Source of the DNA: Hydractinia symbiolongicarpus
Lineage: Eukaryota > Cnidaria > Hydrozoa > Anthoathecata > Hydractiniidae
Direction: 5' to 3'
Assembly: GCF_029227915.1 (NCBI RefSeq)
Contig: NC_079882.1
Location: 28,758,001 to 28,822,000, forward strand
DNA length: 64,000 bases
The position numbers and the translations under genes are program-made. Every line of letters begins with the position of its first letter. Position 1 is the stretch's first letter. The notes beneath the pieces were generated by a model. The model was not told where the DNA came from. It made no database searches and saw nothing but the letters and a program-made list of their open reading frames with translations. Of the stretch, positions 1 through 12,239 are shown piece by piece.

Positions 1-290
1 AACATGTATACAAATTTTTAAAATAAAATTTTAGGTTTTGACGGGCCATTGCTGACGTCGGCAAACTTTTAAAACCCTTACATTTCATTAATCGCTCATC
101 AAAACCACACGATTATATACATTTTCTTGATCAGCTGTGTAAGCTCTACACAATGGAGGAAACATGAAAACAAGTTTCTCAATTTATTTATTGTGTATTT
201 GCACTGCTGACATCAGCAAATAATCTAAAACAACCTATTTTTCCATTGTCGTACTACCTAAGTGGATTACTCCACGGCCCTATCGACTAG
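1..290 (+). mobile_element. Helitron-like element, 3' part
   Basis: This copy ends with a short hairpin (GTGGA/TCCAC, 262-275), then TATCGA and CTAG at 287-290. The next base starts another copy with TC. The body matches the parts just upstream of 875 and 10469. There is no terminal inverted repeat. A subterminal hairpin followed by CTAG is the known Helitron 3' signature. No Rep/helicase gene is present, so the element is non-autonomous. The family call is inference. Confidence 0.6.
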
Positions 291-875
291 TCTATATAAT
301 AATACGCCAGTTCCGTGGTGTCTCTCTGTCACTTTTGCAAAGTGGATTACATTCTTTAAAATTTTCTTTAACAAATTCTATAAAACATCGCCTATAAAAT
401 TGTTCTGTAATTTACCAAACTTTACCGATAAAATAGTATTGACGTCAAAGGAAATTAAGATTAGTGAAGCCATTACAATGCACTTAAAACTTTGAGGCCA
501 AATAACTTGGAAACGAGGTGGTGACGTCAATGTTTTTTCACCGCGTGGGTAACTAGGGACAACCTGGGACCAATTTGGGTAAGTTTTCCAAACCTGGGTC
601 CCCAAATCCGTTTCGGAATGGACGGTTTGATGACGCCATCAAAAAACATTTAAACCTTGATATCTGTGCAACCGTTTGTCAAAGATACATGATCATATAC
701 ATTTTCTTGATCAGCATTTCAAGATCTATACGATGAAGGCAACAGGTATACAAATTTCTAAAAAAATATATTTATTTTGTATTTGCACTGCTGACGTCAG
801 CAAAAAAACTAAAACAACCTATTTTTCCATTGTCCTTCTGCCTAAGTGCATTACTCCACGGGATTTATCGACTAG
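291..875 (+). mobile_element. Helitron-like non-autonomous element, complete 585-bp copy
   Basis: It begins TCTATATAATAATACG directly after the CTAG of the previous copy and ends with CTAG at 872-875, after the GTGCA..TCCAC hairpin. The interior matches 9921-10469 closely. It contains perfect TGACGTCA octamers at 522-529 and 792-799. Copies abut head to tail with no target duplication. I see no coding capacity; the small open frames here are not conserved between copies. Confidence 0.65.
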
Positions 876-960
876 TCTATATAATAATACGCTAAGTGTG
901 TCCGTCTGTCTGTGACAGGCAAAGTTGATATCGTCATTTTCCTCTGATGTTGCCGAAAAA
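876..960 (+). mobile_element. Helitron-like element, 5' end only
   Basis: It starts TCTATATAATAATACGC immediately after the previous CTAG and continues into GTCTGTCTGTGACAGGCAAAG. Similarity fades after about 960 and no matching 3' hairpin follows, so this copy is 5' sequence only or is truncated. Confidence 0.45.
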
Positions 961-1099
961 ATCTTTGATGTAAAAAATATGTCTTCTTTGTCGTGAAAAG
1001 CCGCGAGATTTGTGTGGTTTGTTAAATGAAGTTCTAGCACAAAGTAACGGAAATTGTGTTTGCAAAAAAGATGGCTGTCCTTTTTAAGCATTTGTCTTC

Positions 1100-3166
1100 T
1101 CTTGCCTTCAAAATAAATCTTTACAAAAGCATTTAAAAAGGGGCATGGTATATAAATGAAGTATAGAAAGGTTTGTTTATGTTTTTTAAAGTTTTGATGA
1201 TATTATTGATGCGAGACATGTTTGTTAGCTAGCATCAACCACACCAACAACAACTAGCTAGGTAGCTAGGAATTTATAAATATGTAGCCATGTTCTTTAT
1301 ACCTAGCTAACTCTCCAGTTTATATTTAAGTGACCAGCTATTAGCTGCTGTAGCTACCTTATGTTAGCTTCAGTTTTATGTTGCTTTTTACATGTAAGCT
1401 AATCTTAGTGGTCTTTGCTAAGAATGTGACTGTAACTTATTTTAATTCACATTTTAAGCTTAAATTAACAAGCCACAACAACTTTTAAAAAAGTATTACA
1501 TAATATTTAAGAAGAGTTTAAGGACTGTTTTAAGCAAATAATGTATTTTTCACAATTTGTGTATATATGCAAATAATGTATTTTTCACATTTTGTGTAAC
1601 TAAACTTATATACATCGGTTACATGCAATATGACGAAACGATTTTTATTCAACATGTAGTAATTCTGGTACCTTAAGTGTAGTGATTTTTGTTGTTCTAG
1701 ATGTTCTGACTAAAATGTTTTTGTTTATGGCATTTTGTCTCAATTAAGAAAAGTTTCAACTTTTTTGAGGGAGTACAACACCGAAAAAACTTGTGTTTTT
1801 TTTATATTTTGTGACTCTGTACAACATACCGAAATGACTGATCCCTCTCTATTTATAAATTTGATGCGTTCCAAATCACAGTTTTTTGAAATTTTGGGTA
1901 ATATTTAATGAGTACAAGATGCAAATACTGATTTTTGTTGAATCAGAAGTATTTCCTACAACCATTCTTTTTTTACACTTGTGGAGAAAAAGTGTATGCA
2001 ATATCATCAGAATAACTGATTTTGTTGCAAACTATTTTTCTTTTTCACATTTTGGATTGAAATATTGTTATAAAGGGCATATATCAATAGACATACATAC
2101 ACCAAAATAATTAAATTCTGCAAACTTTGATTTTGTCGTTCACCTCTCATCTTTTATATTTTATTAAACTTTTGAGGAAAACCATAGGAATTATTTAGAA
2201 TTTGTATTTCGTGTTGCAAATTTAGTGCAAAAATTTAACTGTTGTGAGGGAGGACCATATGCAATTATATATACTAAAAATAATAATTTGATATTCTACA
2301 AGTTGTATTTTTGTATGCACTTAAATGACTGCTTTTTCTGAGTTGAATTTGATGGGTTTCATATCAATTTTGTGGAAGATTTTATGGCTGAAGACAATAT
2401 AGAACATGCCAATTGAACTGATTTTTGTTCATATTTTGATTTGCTCCTCATAAACCTTTGTGTTCTACATTTATTGTAAACTTTTGTGAGGAAGGACCAT
2501 ATATATATACAATGTTTTCAAAATAATGATTTTTGTTGATTTGAAATTTACTCCTTGCTCATTGCTTTTTTGACATTTCAGGTTAAAATGTTTGGTAAAG
2601 TCAGTACGGATCATTAGACAAAAAATTGTTTTGTTAACCGGTTAATTTTTACATTTTGTGCATATTTTTGCGGGAGAGGATGGTATGCAACCGAATAAAT
2701 GATTTTTCAAAGTTTAACTTTTTGTTTTTAGGTGTTTTGTGTTTGTTTAAGTTTGGCTTTTTGATATTGTCCAGGTTGTATTGTTGTATAAGCATTTAGG
2801 GAAAAGGCAATGTTTAAAATGCGGAAAGAACTTATTTCATAGATCTGTGCTTACTGTTGCAAGCCTTTCTTTTCGACACTTCAGATTAAAATATTGAAGG
2901 TTTTCAACATAATCACATAATAAGATGTATACATATTTGAGATATGTGTTATTTCTGACATTATTATTATTGTTATCGTAACTGTCTGGGTTGTGACTGT
3001 CAATGTTGTAACTTTCTAATAACTAGATTTTACACCTTGCACGCCGTTGTTTTTCATATTTTGTCTGAAGTTTTGTTGGGAGGATTTCATGCGATTTGAC
3101 ATTTGATATTTTGTGTTAGATTTTAAGAACTTTTTTGTTAAATTATGACTTATATACTTTCTTTTT
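1100..3166. repeat. AT-rich stretch with a diverged ~200-bp satellite
   Basis: No gene recognised. A degenerate block of the type TGAGGRAGGACCATATGCAA followed by AATGATTTTTGTT recurs near 1768, 1979, 2246, 2488, 2670 and 3075. The spacing is irregular at about 180-270 bp (one step roughly double), as expected of an old tandem array. Short TAGCTAGC runs lie at 1230-1290. A self dot-plot would settle the period. Confidence 0.35.
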
Positions 3167-3218
3167 ATGCATTTTCAGACTATTTTTTTTAGTAAAAGGC
3201 ATATTCAATGTACTGTTA

Positions 3219-3754
3219 ATTGCTATGGTTCTGAAGCAACAACACGAAAGCAAACAACAACAATGACAGATAATGTTAGAAGTATATTTCTCTTGTTTCA
3301 TGTCATAACTACACTTGAGTTTGGGGAAAGGGGGGGGGGGATGTCAGGTTTGGTATCAGGGGGGCCCAAACCAGATGCGTGTGTTTCCATCCTTACCCTT
3401 AGTAAGACGTATCTCGTGGAAGCGTTTGCGTATCTCGTGGAAACGCTAACTCAGCAACTCGCTTGGAAATTGCCTATATCTGAGCGACTCACTTGGAAAT
3501 CGCCTACACCTCAGCAACTCGCTTGGAAATTGCCTACATCTGAGCGACTCACTTGGAAATCGCCTACACCTCAGCAACTCGCTTGGAAATTGCCTACCTC
3601 TCCGCGACTCACTTGGAAATCGCCTACACTTCAACAACTCGCTTGGAAATTGCCTACTACCTGCTATGGCGTATCTCGTGGAAACGCACCTTCATTTGTT
3701 AGGGAAACAAACGCATCTTCATCCCATTTGGCTGACGAAGGAAGCCCGACATCC
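3219..3754. repeat. Duplicated cassette, copy 1, with 60-bp minisatellite
   Basis: The segment shares its start (AATTGCTATGGTTCTG) and end (GACATCCCCA) with 4519-5121. The core at about 3449-3660 is a tandem array with a 60-bp unit made of two related 30-bp halves (CAGCAACTCGCTTGGAAATT and GAGCGACTCACTTGGAAATC). The array is free of stop codons in several frames on both strands because its unit length is a multiple of three. I therefore do not call the long open frames a gene. A run of about ten Gs precedes the array. Confidence 0.75.
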
Positions 3755-4173
3755 CCACCAGCGCGGGTCAACAGTGCTTCTACCTCTGGACAAAAAACTT
3801 GGCAATCACAAGTAGCCAAATTTGGATCACCAAGAAAACCTTGAGGCAAGAGCACTGGTGTAAGCGAGCGCGCGTCTTTGATGCCAATTGATCCCTCCAT
3901 CTTGCGTTGTAGATCGTTGCGTGTTGTAGTTCGTAGTATCGTTGCGTGTTATAGTTCGTTGTAGAAGACCCTCTGGGGCTACATCAATTGGTATCGTATG
4001 CACTCGTCATGTGTCGGATGATGGTCCGGTTATCGAGTTAACATAAGGGTCGTGGTTGATTGTAGAATTAGTTAATATGGTGACAGTTGTGGACATTGAT
4101 GCCAGTACATGAAGTGATTGATGTACATAAAATAAAAATAAAAAATATATAATAACAGGGTGGGTGGGTGGCC

Positions 4174-4513
4174 AAACCAAACTATTAGCAAAATGTGATG
4201 ATGGAAACTAGTTGACTTTAGCTGCTCCCATTTTATAGGTAGGCAAGGCACTCTTAGGGGCCTGGATCTACAACAGTATTGGTTAGTTACCTTGAGGGCC
4301 CCTAGTGTTCATGCCTTGTGACCACCCTTTTCACTAGTCTACCATTCTAGATTTGGAATAACATTGAGTTTCTAAAGTATATCCTTCAATGATGCTAGTA
4401 GCCATCTTTGTTGACACTTGAATACTGAATGCAATCAAAGCCAAGCCTCTCAACAAGGTATAAGTACTTACTTCAGGAACCGCAATTAACATGTGGTGAA
4501 CTGTTGGTCCACC
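4174..4513. repeat. Interspersed repeat (about 340 bp), copy 1
   Basis: Near identity with 9457-9797, from AACTATTAGCAAAATGTGAT to GAACTGTTGGTCCACCA. The right end can fold (GGTG..CACC). No coding content seen. It sits directly left of the second minisatellite cassette. Confidence 0.75.
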
Positions 4514-4518
4514 AACAT

Positions 4519-5121
4519 TTAATTGCTATGGTTCTGAAGCAACAACACGAAAGCAAACAACAACAATGACAGATAATGTTAGAAGTATATTTCTCTTGTT
4601 TCATGTCATAACTACACTTGAGTTTGGGGAAAGGGGGGGGGGGATGTCAGGTTTGGTATCAGGGGGGCCCAAACCAGATGCGTGTGTTTCCATCCTTACC
4701 CTTAGTAAGACGTATCTCGTGGAAACGTCTGCGTATCTCGTGGAAACGCTAACTCAGCAACTCGCTTGGAAATTGCCTATATCTGAGCGACTCACTTGGA
4801 AATCGCCTACACCTCAGCAACTCGCTTGGAAATTGCCTACATCTGAGCGACTCACTTGGAAATCGCCTACACCTCAGCAACTCGCTTGGAAATTGCCTAC
4901 CTCTCCGCGACTCACTTGGAAATCGCCTACACCTCAGCAACTCGCTTGGAAATTGCCTACATCTCCCCGACTCACTTGGAAATCGGCTACACCTCAGCAA
5001 CTCGCTTGGAAATTGCCTACTACCTGCTATGGCGTATCTCGTGGAAACGCACCTTCATTTGTTAGGGAAACAAACGCATCTTCATCCCATTTGGCTGACG
5101 AAGGAAGCCCGACATCCCCAA
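4519..5121. repeat. Duplicated cassette, copy 2, expanded minisatellite
   Basis: It is nearly identical to 3219-3754 but has one more 60-bp unit (array about 4752-5023). Sharp homology boundaries with different flanks show that this is a mobile or segmentally duplicated unit. No terminal inverted repeat or target duplication was obvious. Confidence 0.75.
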
Positions 5122-5417
5122 TTTACCCCAAACTGGATTTTTTAAAGGAGACAATTTTGCGATCCATCATGTTATTAGCTAACTTTCAAAATCTGATAAT
5201 ACACAACTTTAAATTGACAAATAATAACTACAATTGCTGTCAATAATACAAAATCAATGAATAAGGATTGTACTTTAATTTAGAGTTATAGCAGTAATAG
5301 CACTATCAATTGTTAGTGGCAAGAATAAACTGAGGATAATTTGGCGGAATCGGGTGAGGATGCTAGGCTGAAGAGAAGATATTGTCTCAAGCTCACGTGC
5401 GTGTTCCCAATAAATTC

Positions 5418-5555
5418 GCTCTTCTCCACTACATCCGGAGCTCTTCTCCTAGTAGTGTTCACTCTTCTCCACTACATCCGGAGCTCTTCTCCTAGTAGTG
5501 TTTTCTGGCTTAACTAATCTCTCAATCACATCCGGAGCTCCTCTCCTGTGATTCC
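5418..5555. repeat. Three hairpins with a conserved loop and changing stems
   Basis: Two direct copies are 43 bp apart (near 5428 and 5471) and a diverged third starts at 5524. Each has the loop TCCGGAGCTCYTCTCC. The first two are closed by CACTAC/GTAGTG. The third is closed by AATCACA/TGTGATT, so both sides of the stem changed together. No known RNA family recognised. Confidence 0.6.
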
Positions 5556-5559
5556 ATTT

Positions 5560-6300
5560 CCTCTATCATACCTCACAAGAACCTACTTTTTATGAGCTCT
5601 GGCTTCTTTTGCATTTCACACCTGTTATTAACCTCTTGGTGCACCACCTCTGACTGTCAGCGCCGCATCCGCCTGCTGTTATTTCCCCAGTCATCTGTCC
5701 TGCTCGCGTGGTGCACCGTCGTTCATCTCCTCGCACCTGTACTTAATTCACCATACTTTTCCAGGGGTACACGCACATCTCTACACTTTGTGGCTGCCCA
5801 GGGCAGCCCAGCACCCCCAAATTCCCCAAATGAAAATTCATTATCTATGAGGCAATATTCTTGACGGGAACTACGACGAGATAATTCAACATGCCATAAC
5901 AGGCTTAACAAATAGACATGAAAAGAAAACTACATGCAAGTGCCTATAAATTAGCCTTTTACAATTCGGGTAATAAAATCCCCATTTGATAAAACGAACA
6001 ATGGGCCAGCCTTAGCCCTTTCCTAAATGGAGCTGTTTTGGATGCCTTGATGTTAAATGTAAATAGCAGTTCTGAAAATAGAAGCCTGACCTTATTTATT
6101 AATCACTCTAGGGCAAATGTATAATAGCTAATATGGAAGATTTCTTCATAAAAAACATAAAAGATAAACTTTTGGGATTTTTTCATTCATTAGTTTTTAA
6201 ATTTTTCCCTGGAAATTTTTAAGGTTTAAAACCCATGTCCCACAGTAACTTTTTCATCCTTATCCTAATGTTAATACATAATCTATGCAACAGTTTTGCA
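5560..6300. other. No recognised feature
   Basis: Mixed composition. Short open frames at 5592-5911 show no family resemblance, splice structure or start context that I can defend. Confidence 0.5.
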
Positions 6301-6309
6301 GTAAAATTA

Positions 6310-6500
6310 AAACACATAAAAACAAAAAGCGGCAATTTTATTTTTTTTTAGATCGCATTTTAAAAGTTTTAAACGAACAGAGGCGATAGAAATGCTTTTT
6401 TAGATCGTATTTTAAAGTTTAAAATCGAAAAGAGGCGATAGAAATGTTTTTTTTTTTCAGACCGCATTTTAAAAGTTTATAAACGAAAAGCGGCATTTAA
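6310..6500. repeat. Degenerate tandem repeat, about 60 bp
   Basis: Three to four imperfect copies of a unit built from T-rich sequence, AGATCGCATTTTAAAAGTTT, and AAACGAAAAGAGGCGATAGA. The remainder to about 7330 shows nothing recognisable. Confidence 0.55.
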
Positions 6501-7331
6501 TAGTTGTGAACAATGCTTCTCGAATGTTTCTTAGATTAAACGCGCTGGAATTTTTTTTTTTTTTTTAATAATTAAATCAACAATACATTCCCGCGCAATG
6601 TATTATAAAACTTCGCGAAAGATTTTTATTATTTGCTTCACGAGCGCATTGTTTCCCAACACGCAAACACACACCCGCAAAACGCTCAAGGGATTTAATT
6701 ATAACAAAAGACAAACGACTGCCGTCCTCCACGCAAAGGTGTGACACTAGCGCGTACGCGGTAGACTACACTCAGACTGTACTGTACTTAATCACTCTAC
6801 AATGACACTTATTTAAATGCCTAATATAAAAGGAATACATAAAATCGGAAGCCTAACCGTATTTATATGCCCAACCATTCTAAATTAAGGGCACTGACAA
6901 TAAAAGCATTTCCAGATTTCCAAATTGCACAAAAGATATAGCCTGATCGAACAATTTTGGGTAGCATTCGAAATACAGCTATGTGAAATGTTTATAAAAT
7001 TGACCCTAAAGACTGGACACATATTGCAAAAAAAAAAATTAAAAAAATCCAACTTAAAGTGAGGTAGGATCGCCTAAGTAGAAATTGCCAATGAGAAGAT
7101 CATGTGGATCTAAACTAGTAATCGGTTGAAAGCAACGCATAATTTTTTTTTATTGGCGTTTAAAAAGGTTCCTTGCGCCCAGGAGTCGAGTCAAAACTTA
7201 TCTAAACTACTCAGGAGTGTTTCACGAGGCTCAACTCCCTGGTTTCACGGTAGTTTAACTACATTTTGCCGCTTTTTGCCGACCGTTGCGCGACTCCTTG
7301 TCCTCTGCCGTAAAATAGTCGACTTCGGCGG

Positions 7332-7460
7332 CAGCCGAAGTGTGGACTTTTGACCCTCTTAAACAAACAAATAATTTTGACGCCAAGAAGAATCGCGCCG
7401 AAGTGTGGACTTTTGGACTCTTGTAAAACAAAGAATATGTGACGTCAAGAAGAATCCCGC
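7332..7460. repeat. Short tandem duplication, about 64-bp unit
   Basis: Two units share GCCGAAGTGTGGACTTTTG and GACG(C/T)CAAGAAGAATC, and a third partial GCCGAAGT follows. The unit is non-coding as far as I can see. Confidence 0.6.
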
Positions 7461-7517
7461 CGAAGTCGTCGATATTTACAGTAAAGAAAGATTGAAATTA
7501 ATTTACTCTACCTATTG

Positions 7518-8000
7518 TTATTGCCTCCCGGTAGCCGGTCGGTTGGATAGGGTAGGATTCAACATGTCTACTGAAAGAAGGCTAAGAAAATTTTGTATTG
7601 ACTTGCAGCAAGTAAATGGAAGGCTTGAATATATGATTGCGGAATGAAGTTGAGCAATGTTGCTAAAAAGAAGCATGACTGGAAAACATTTATTCTCTGT
7701 GTTGCCTGGGATTGCAGAAGAAAGCAGTTTGGCAAAATAAACAGACTTTTTTGAGTTAACAAAATTATAGCATTAACTTTATAATGACAACGTTTTCAGG
7801 TACATCTGTTTACTTTTAATTCCATTGATTCTTGGGCTTTCTATTGCTGTGCTAGCAAGTTTGAGCATGAAACTGTTTATAGTTTCACTTTCAACAACTC
7901 TAAAAAGGCCTGTCTCAAACTCAAAGTTCTTGTGTTGTCTTGGGGTACCCACAAGTAACAAGACATTTGATAACAATACAATAAATAGAAATAGCTGCAT
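7518..8000 (-). CDS. Candidate two-exon secreted peptide, family unknown
   Basis: Exon 1 is 8000-7814 and exon 2 is 7705-7518, joined in phase 1, giving 124 residues. The N-terminus has the form of a signal peptide: MQLFLFIVLLSNVLLLVG, then TPRQHK. The donor is GTAAAC and the acceptor follows a good pyrimidine tract (CTTTCTTCTGCAATCCCAG). The mature part holds three cysteines, all in exon 2, two of them adjacent. The odd number is unusual for a monomeric secreted peptide. I recognise no family. The plus strand of exon 1 can also be read as a hydrophobic segment, so strand choice rests mainly on the ATG, the signal-like start and the matching splice phases. No polyadenylation signal was seen close downstream. 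Confidence 0.35.
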
Positions 8001-9456
8001 AACAACTTGTATGTTTGCTTTGTAGATTCAAAGCTTCTGGCAATAAACACTTTTTAAACGATTTCTTAAAATGCCACAAGGCCACAGACGAGAACACTAG
8101 TCGTGACTAGTTTTGGGAGAATGACTTCGACAAGACTTGATGATGATTGGTTTAAAAGCTCTAATCTTATATCGAGATAATTCCTGGGAACGATGTTAAT
8201 TATAAAAATTAGGAAAAAAGCATGGTTTTAATTAATGGGTGAAATGACGAAAGTTTTTCACATTTCACTAAAGAAGTTATGCTGACAGGCATGGAAAATG
8301 TTTGTGGTTCTACCAACATAACGAAATGACTTAGCATATAGCTATACATATACATCGCTATCCTGATTGACACAAAATGTGTAAATGTAGTTAACGATAT
8401 CTGTTTTTAAATGATTTGTTTTGTCAAAAATTTCAAGTAGTTAGTGTTTATCGCATAACAGCTAGGTATTTCCAAGTGTGATTCAACATTTTAGAGTCTT
8501 AGCCAATAAGGGCTACATATTTTTGACTGAATGTTGTGCTAAATCAGTGGTCATTCACTTGTTGTGGTAGGTTGTGTTGTTTTTAATTAGCTATTGCTGC
8601 GTAAAAACCAAATTTTATATAGCGGCCTTTACTTGTGCAAAATCATGATATAATTTTGCTATTTTTATTTTATTTATCTGTTGTTGTTTATGGTGTACTA
8701 TGATCTAATAATACAAATAAAGCCTATTTACAATGCAGTTTGTGTTGTTGTTGTTGCTTATTTCTCTATCTTTCTCCTTTTCCATGTGATTAAATGTTTC
8801 AAATAGATTAAATATCAAAAGTTTTATTAGTAATAGATACCGTTTTGCATGTCTTTTACAGAATATAGTTTCTCCAAATTTATAGCCTGAATATTGCCCC
8901 TAAAGCAATTATATTCACCAATAACTTACGAAAACAAGCCTGCAAATATTATTCTGGATGTGGAAAAAAGAAGTTTTTCTGGCTAGCTAAGTATAGTCTA
9001 TTATAAGATTAAAAAGGGAAAACACGGGGCCAAATTTTCACGCAGATACAATTTACTATATACAGGTTAGAGCAGGATCGTATCATGATCGTCTATCGCG
9101 GTGAATGAACATAAACAACACTATACATAACATAACGAGTTATCATAATGGCAACCTGGCTACAAGGTTGGCATTACTTGTATAAAAGCCATAATGGCTC
9201 TAGGGTGGTTAAAAAGTGACAGTTTCTGGACTCCTAGCATGATATAATATATAAAATGAAACAAACCGACCTGGCTACATGCAATATCTGTCCTGAAGAA
9301 ATATCTGAAGGTTTCTCCTGATACCAGAGGTACATGATCCAAAATTTGCTAGAGTCATTGGTTGTCATTGGATGCGCTGCCATTATAGTAATTGAAGCCA
9401 AAAGATGGAGTTGATGATATTAGTAGGTTGCAGTGATAGATGATGATGATGGAAAA
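8001..9456. other. No recognised feature
   Basis: AT-rich intergenic sequence with no gene, RNA or repeat boundary that I can support. Confidence 0.5.
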
Positions 9457-9797
9457 CCAAACTATTAGCAAAATGTGATGATGGAAACTAGTTGACTTTA
9501 GCTGCTCCCATTTTATAGGTAGGCAAGGCAATCTTAGGGGCCTGGATCTACAACACTATTGGTTAGTTACCTTGAGGGCCCCTAGTGTTCATGCCTTGTG
9601 ACCACCCTTTTCACTAGTCTACCATTCTAGATTTGGAATAACATTGAGTTTCTAAAGTATATCCTTCAATGATGCTAGTAGCCATCTTTGTTGACACATT
9701 TAAATATTGAATGCAATCAAAGCCAAGCCTCTCAACAAGGTATAAGTACTTACTTCAGGAACCGCAATTAACATGTGGTGAACTGTTGGTCCACCAC
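9457..9797. repeat. Interspersed repeat (about 340 bp), copy 2
   Basis: Same unit as 4174-4513, in the same orientation, with a few substitutions and a short indel. The high identity indicates recent dispersal. It is followed by a Helitron-like 3' end. Confidence 0.75.
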
Positions 9798-9799
9798 CA

Positions 9800-9892
9800 T
9801 AAATATTTGCTGATGTCATCAAAATTCAAATGACAGAACTTTTCAATTGTTTTTCTGCCTAAGTGGATTTTTCCACGGGCCTAATCGACTAG
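9800..9892 (+). mobile_element. Helitron-like 3' end fragment
   Basis: It carries the family ending: GTGGATTTTTCCAC hairpin, GGGCCTAATCGA and CTAG at 9889-9892. Only the terminal part is present. Confidence 0.55.
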
Positions 9893-10469
9893 TATACTAT
9901 ATTAAAATAATGAACCGTTAGAGTGCACTTAAAACTTTAAAGCCAAAAAACTTGGAAACGAGGTTGTGACGTCAATGATTTTTCACCGCGTGGGTGACTA
10001 GGGACCACCTAGGACTAATTTGGGTAAGATTCCCAAACCTTGGTATCCGAATCCGTTTCGGAATGGAGGGGTTGATGACGTCATCATAAAACCTTCAATC
10101 CCTAATATCTCTGCAACCGTTTGTCAAAAGTTCATGATCCTATACATTCTCTTGATTGCTGTTTCAAGATCTATACAATGAAAGCAGCAGGTATAAAAAT
10201 TTCTATAAAATTTTTTTTGGGGGTTTGACTGGCCATTACTGACGTCAGCAAAATTTTAAAACCCTAATTAACCGCTCATCAAAAGCACATGATGATATAC
10301 ATTTTCTTGATCAGCGCTTTAACCTCTACACAATACAGGCAACGAATAAACTAAATTTCGCCAAAATATTTTGTAATTGCAATGCTGACGTCAGCAAAAA
10401 ATCTAAAACACCCTATTTTTCCATTGTCCTTCTGCCTAAGTGGATTTCTCCACGGGCCTTATCGACTAG
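9893..10469 (+). mobile_element. Helitron-like long copy, 5' end eroded
   Basis: From 9921 it follows 476-875 closely and ends with a GTGGA..TCCAC hairpin and CTAG at 10466-10469. The expected TC-rich 5' start is degraded. It contains TGACGTCA octamers at 9967, 10076, 10240 and 10386. Confidence 0.6.
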
Positions 10470-10489
10470 TATAAGAAATTGACGTTAAA

Positions 10490-10627
10490 GTAGTATTATT
10501 GACGTCGCGCTGCAACGTCAGAAAATTTAACATATTAGACATGCATTTTTCGGCGACATGAAAGGAAAATGAACACATCCACTTTGCCTGTTACAAACAG
10601 ACACAGTCTCTGTATTATTATAAGAGA
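10490..10627 (-). mobile_element. Helitron-like 5' fragment, inverted
   Basis: On the minus strand it starts TCTCTTATAATAATACAG at 10627 and runs into GTCTGTTTGTAACAGGCAAAG, like the start of the copy at 876. No minus-strand 3' hairpin is found, so it is truncated. Confidence 0.45.
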
Positions 10628-12239
10628 AATCAAAACGTTCTTACCCTTTTTTGGGGGATTTTTTTTGTTATGGTGGTTGTAACATGTAAATTAATATATT
10701 ATGGAGCAGAGCAAGCCAGTAGCTCTGGTCTTCAAAATTAACACTTTCATCATAAACTTTTGTTCAGCAGACGTGCCGTGCACAGTTCGCCTCCCCCTTA
10801 AAAGCAATTCTAAAATTGAAATATGTCAGATAGAACCTAGATAAAGGGTATGTAAGGTTCGATGCCCAATATTTTATGGGTCTGTAAAAATTGGAATGCT
10901 CTTTAAAACTACAGTGTCCAAGTACTCCAACTAAATTATACCGATAAAAATTTTTTTATGACGGTCGTAGAATTTCACTGCAGGTGCACAAAGCAAGTAA
11001 ACAGATTGAAGTAAAACACAAATAAAGTGAGTGTTGCTGCATACGTGCAGTTATTATTATTTTTATTTACAGATATTTAGTCCAGCCTGTGGATATTATT
11101 AACGTATACAATTTAACAGTGCAAAGGTTCAACATGTCTAATTATTTTACACATATTATATACACATAAAGACGTTAGCATGACAACACATAGTACACAG
11201 TAATTCCCTTACCTATCACAAAATACGTAACACAAGACTACACATAACATAGATCACGACACAACCTAGTCTCTAGGAACTCATACAAATGACTAGTAAG
11301 GGCTTGGAGGAAAGAATACGGAAGGAGAAACAACTCTTTTAAATCTATTGAAACACTGCGTGAGTTTCTAGCAGGTGTCTGTATAGAAACTTAATTTGAA
11401 ATTTTGGCGGTTATGTGACTAAATTATTCGTGAATAAGAATTCGCAACTATGATTGGTTATAAAAACAATTAGATAATTTGATGATGAATTTGATAATAT
11501 TATCAAAACAAGAAGCCATATTGAAATCGGTAAAATTTCTTTTGTTCTTATGTTAACATAATTAGCGAAGAAGCACATGCTCGACACTTTTGTAAACAAA
11601 AAGAAAAAGTTTATATCTCGTTTCAAAACGACGTTCTGTTATAAGAAGTTATTTCTTTAGTTAGAATAAACATTAATCCAGCACACATTTTGTCGGCACT
11701 CGTCCGGCGCATATCTATCTATATTGTTTTTCATGATCAAAGTGGTATACTCAAGCCTGCAAAAATAGGTTAATATCATGGTTAAACGCTTATTTTCAAA
11801 CGTATTGTTGAAGTTTTTAATAGCAATGTTTACCGTCTTATATTAGGCACACTTTCCATACAAATATCACGTGCCTGCAGCGTGTTACAGTCAGATTTCA
11901 GTAGAAAAAAGTTAGCCCCTATTAAAGGAGAATATGGAATTTGATCAATTTTTTGCGAAAAAGACTCGGTCGAGCACCTCACGCACTGATTCTTTTGAAA
12001 TTAAAAACAATAGAAAATTCAATACATTTAAAGCGTACAGAAATGAAGTTGTTTTTCCTTCCGTATTCTTTCCTCCAAGGTAAGGGTAACAAAGTCGCTA
12101 GAGATGAAATAAATGTTATTTTACAGACTGTTTCTGTTTTGTTTGAAAATGTTTTGTTGTCTCTAATGTACAGTCTATATCGTCCACAATTTTCATTTAA
12201 AAAAATGAAGTAATCTATTGAAGCACGTTCATCACCAGC

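Noticed and set aside
3729-3745. CTGACGA, a hammerhead-type core variant, also in the second cassette
   Set aside because: No GAAA box or closing stems follow.
3167-5246. Long open frames with QQLAWKLP repeats on the plus strand and RRFPSE repeats on the minus strand
   Set aside because: The 60-bp unit is a multiple of three and open in several frames on both strands; no start context, no splice logic and no protein family. Treated as minisatellite.
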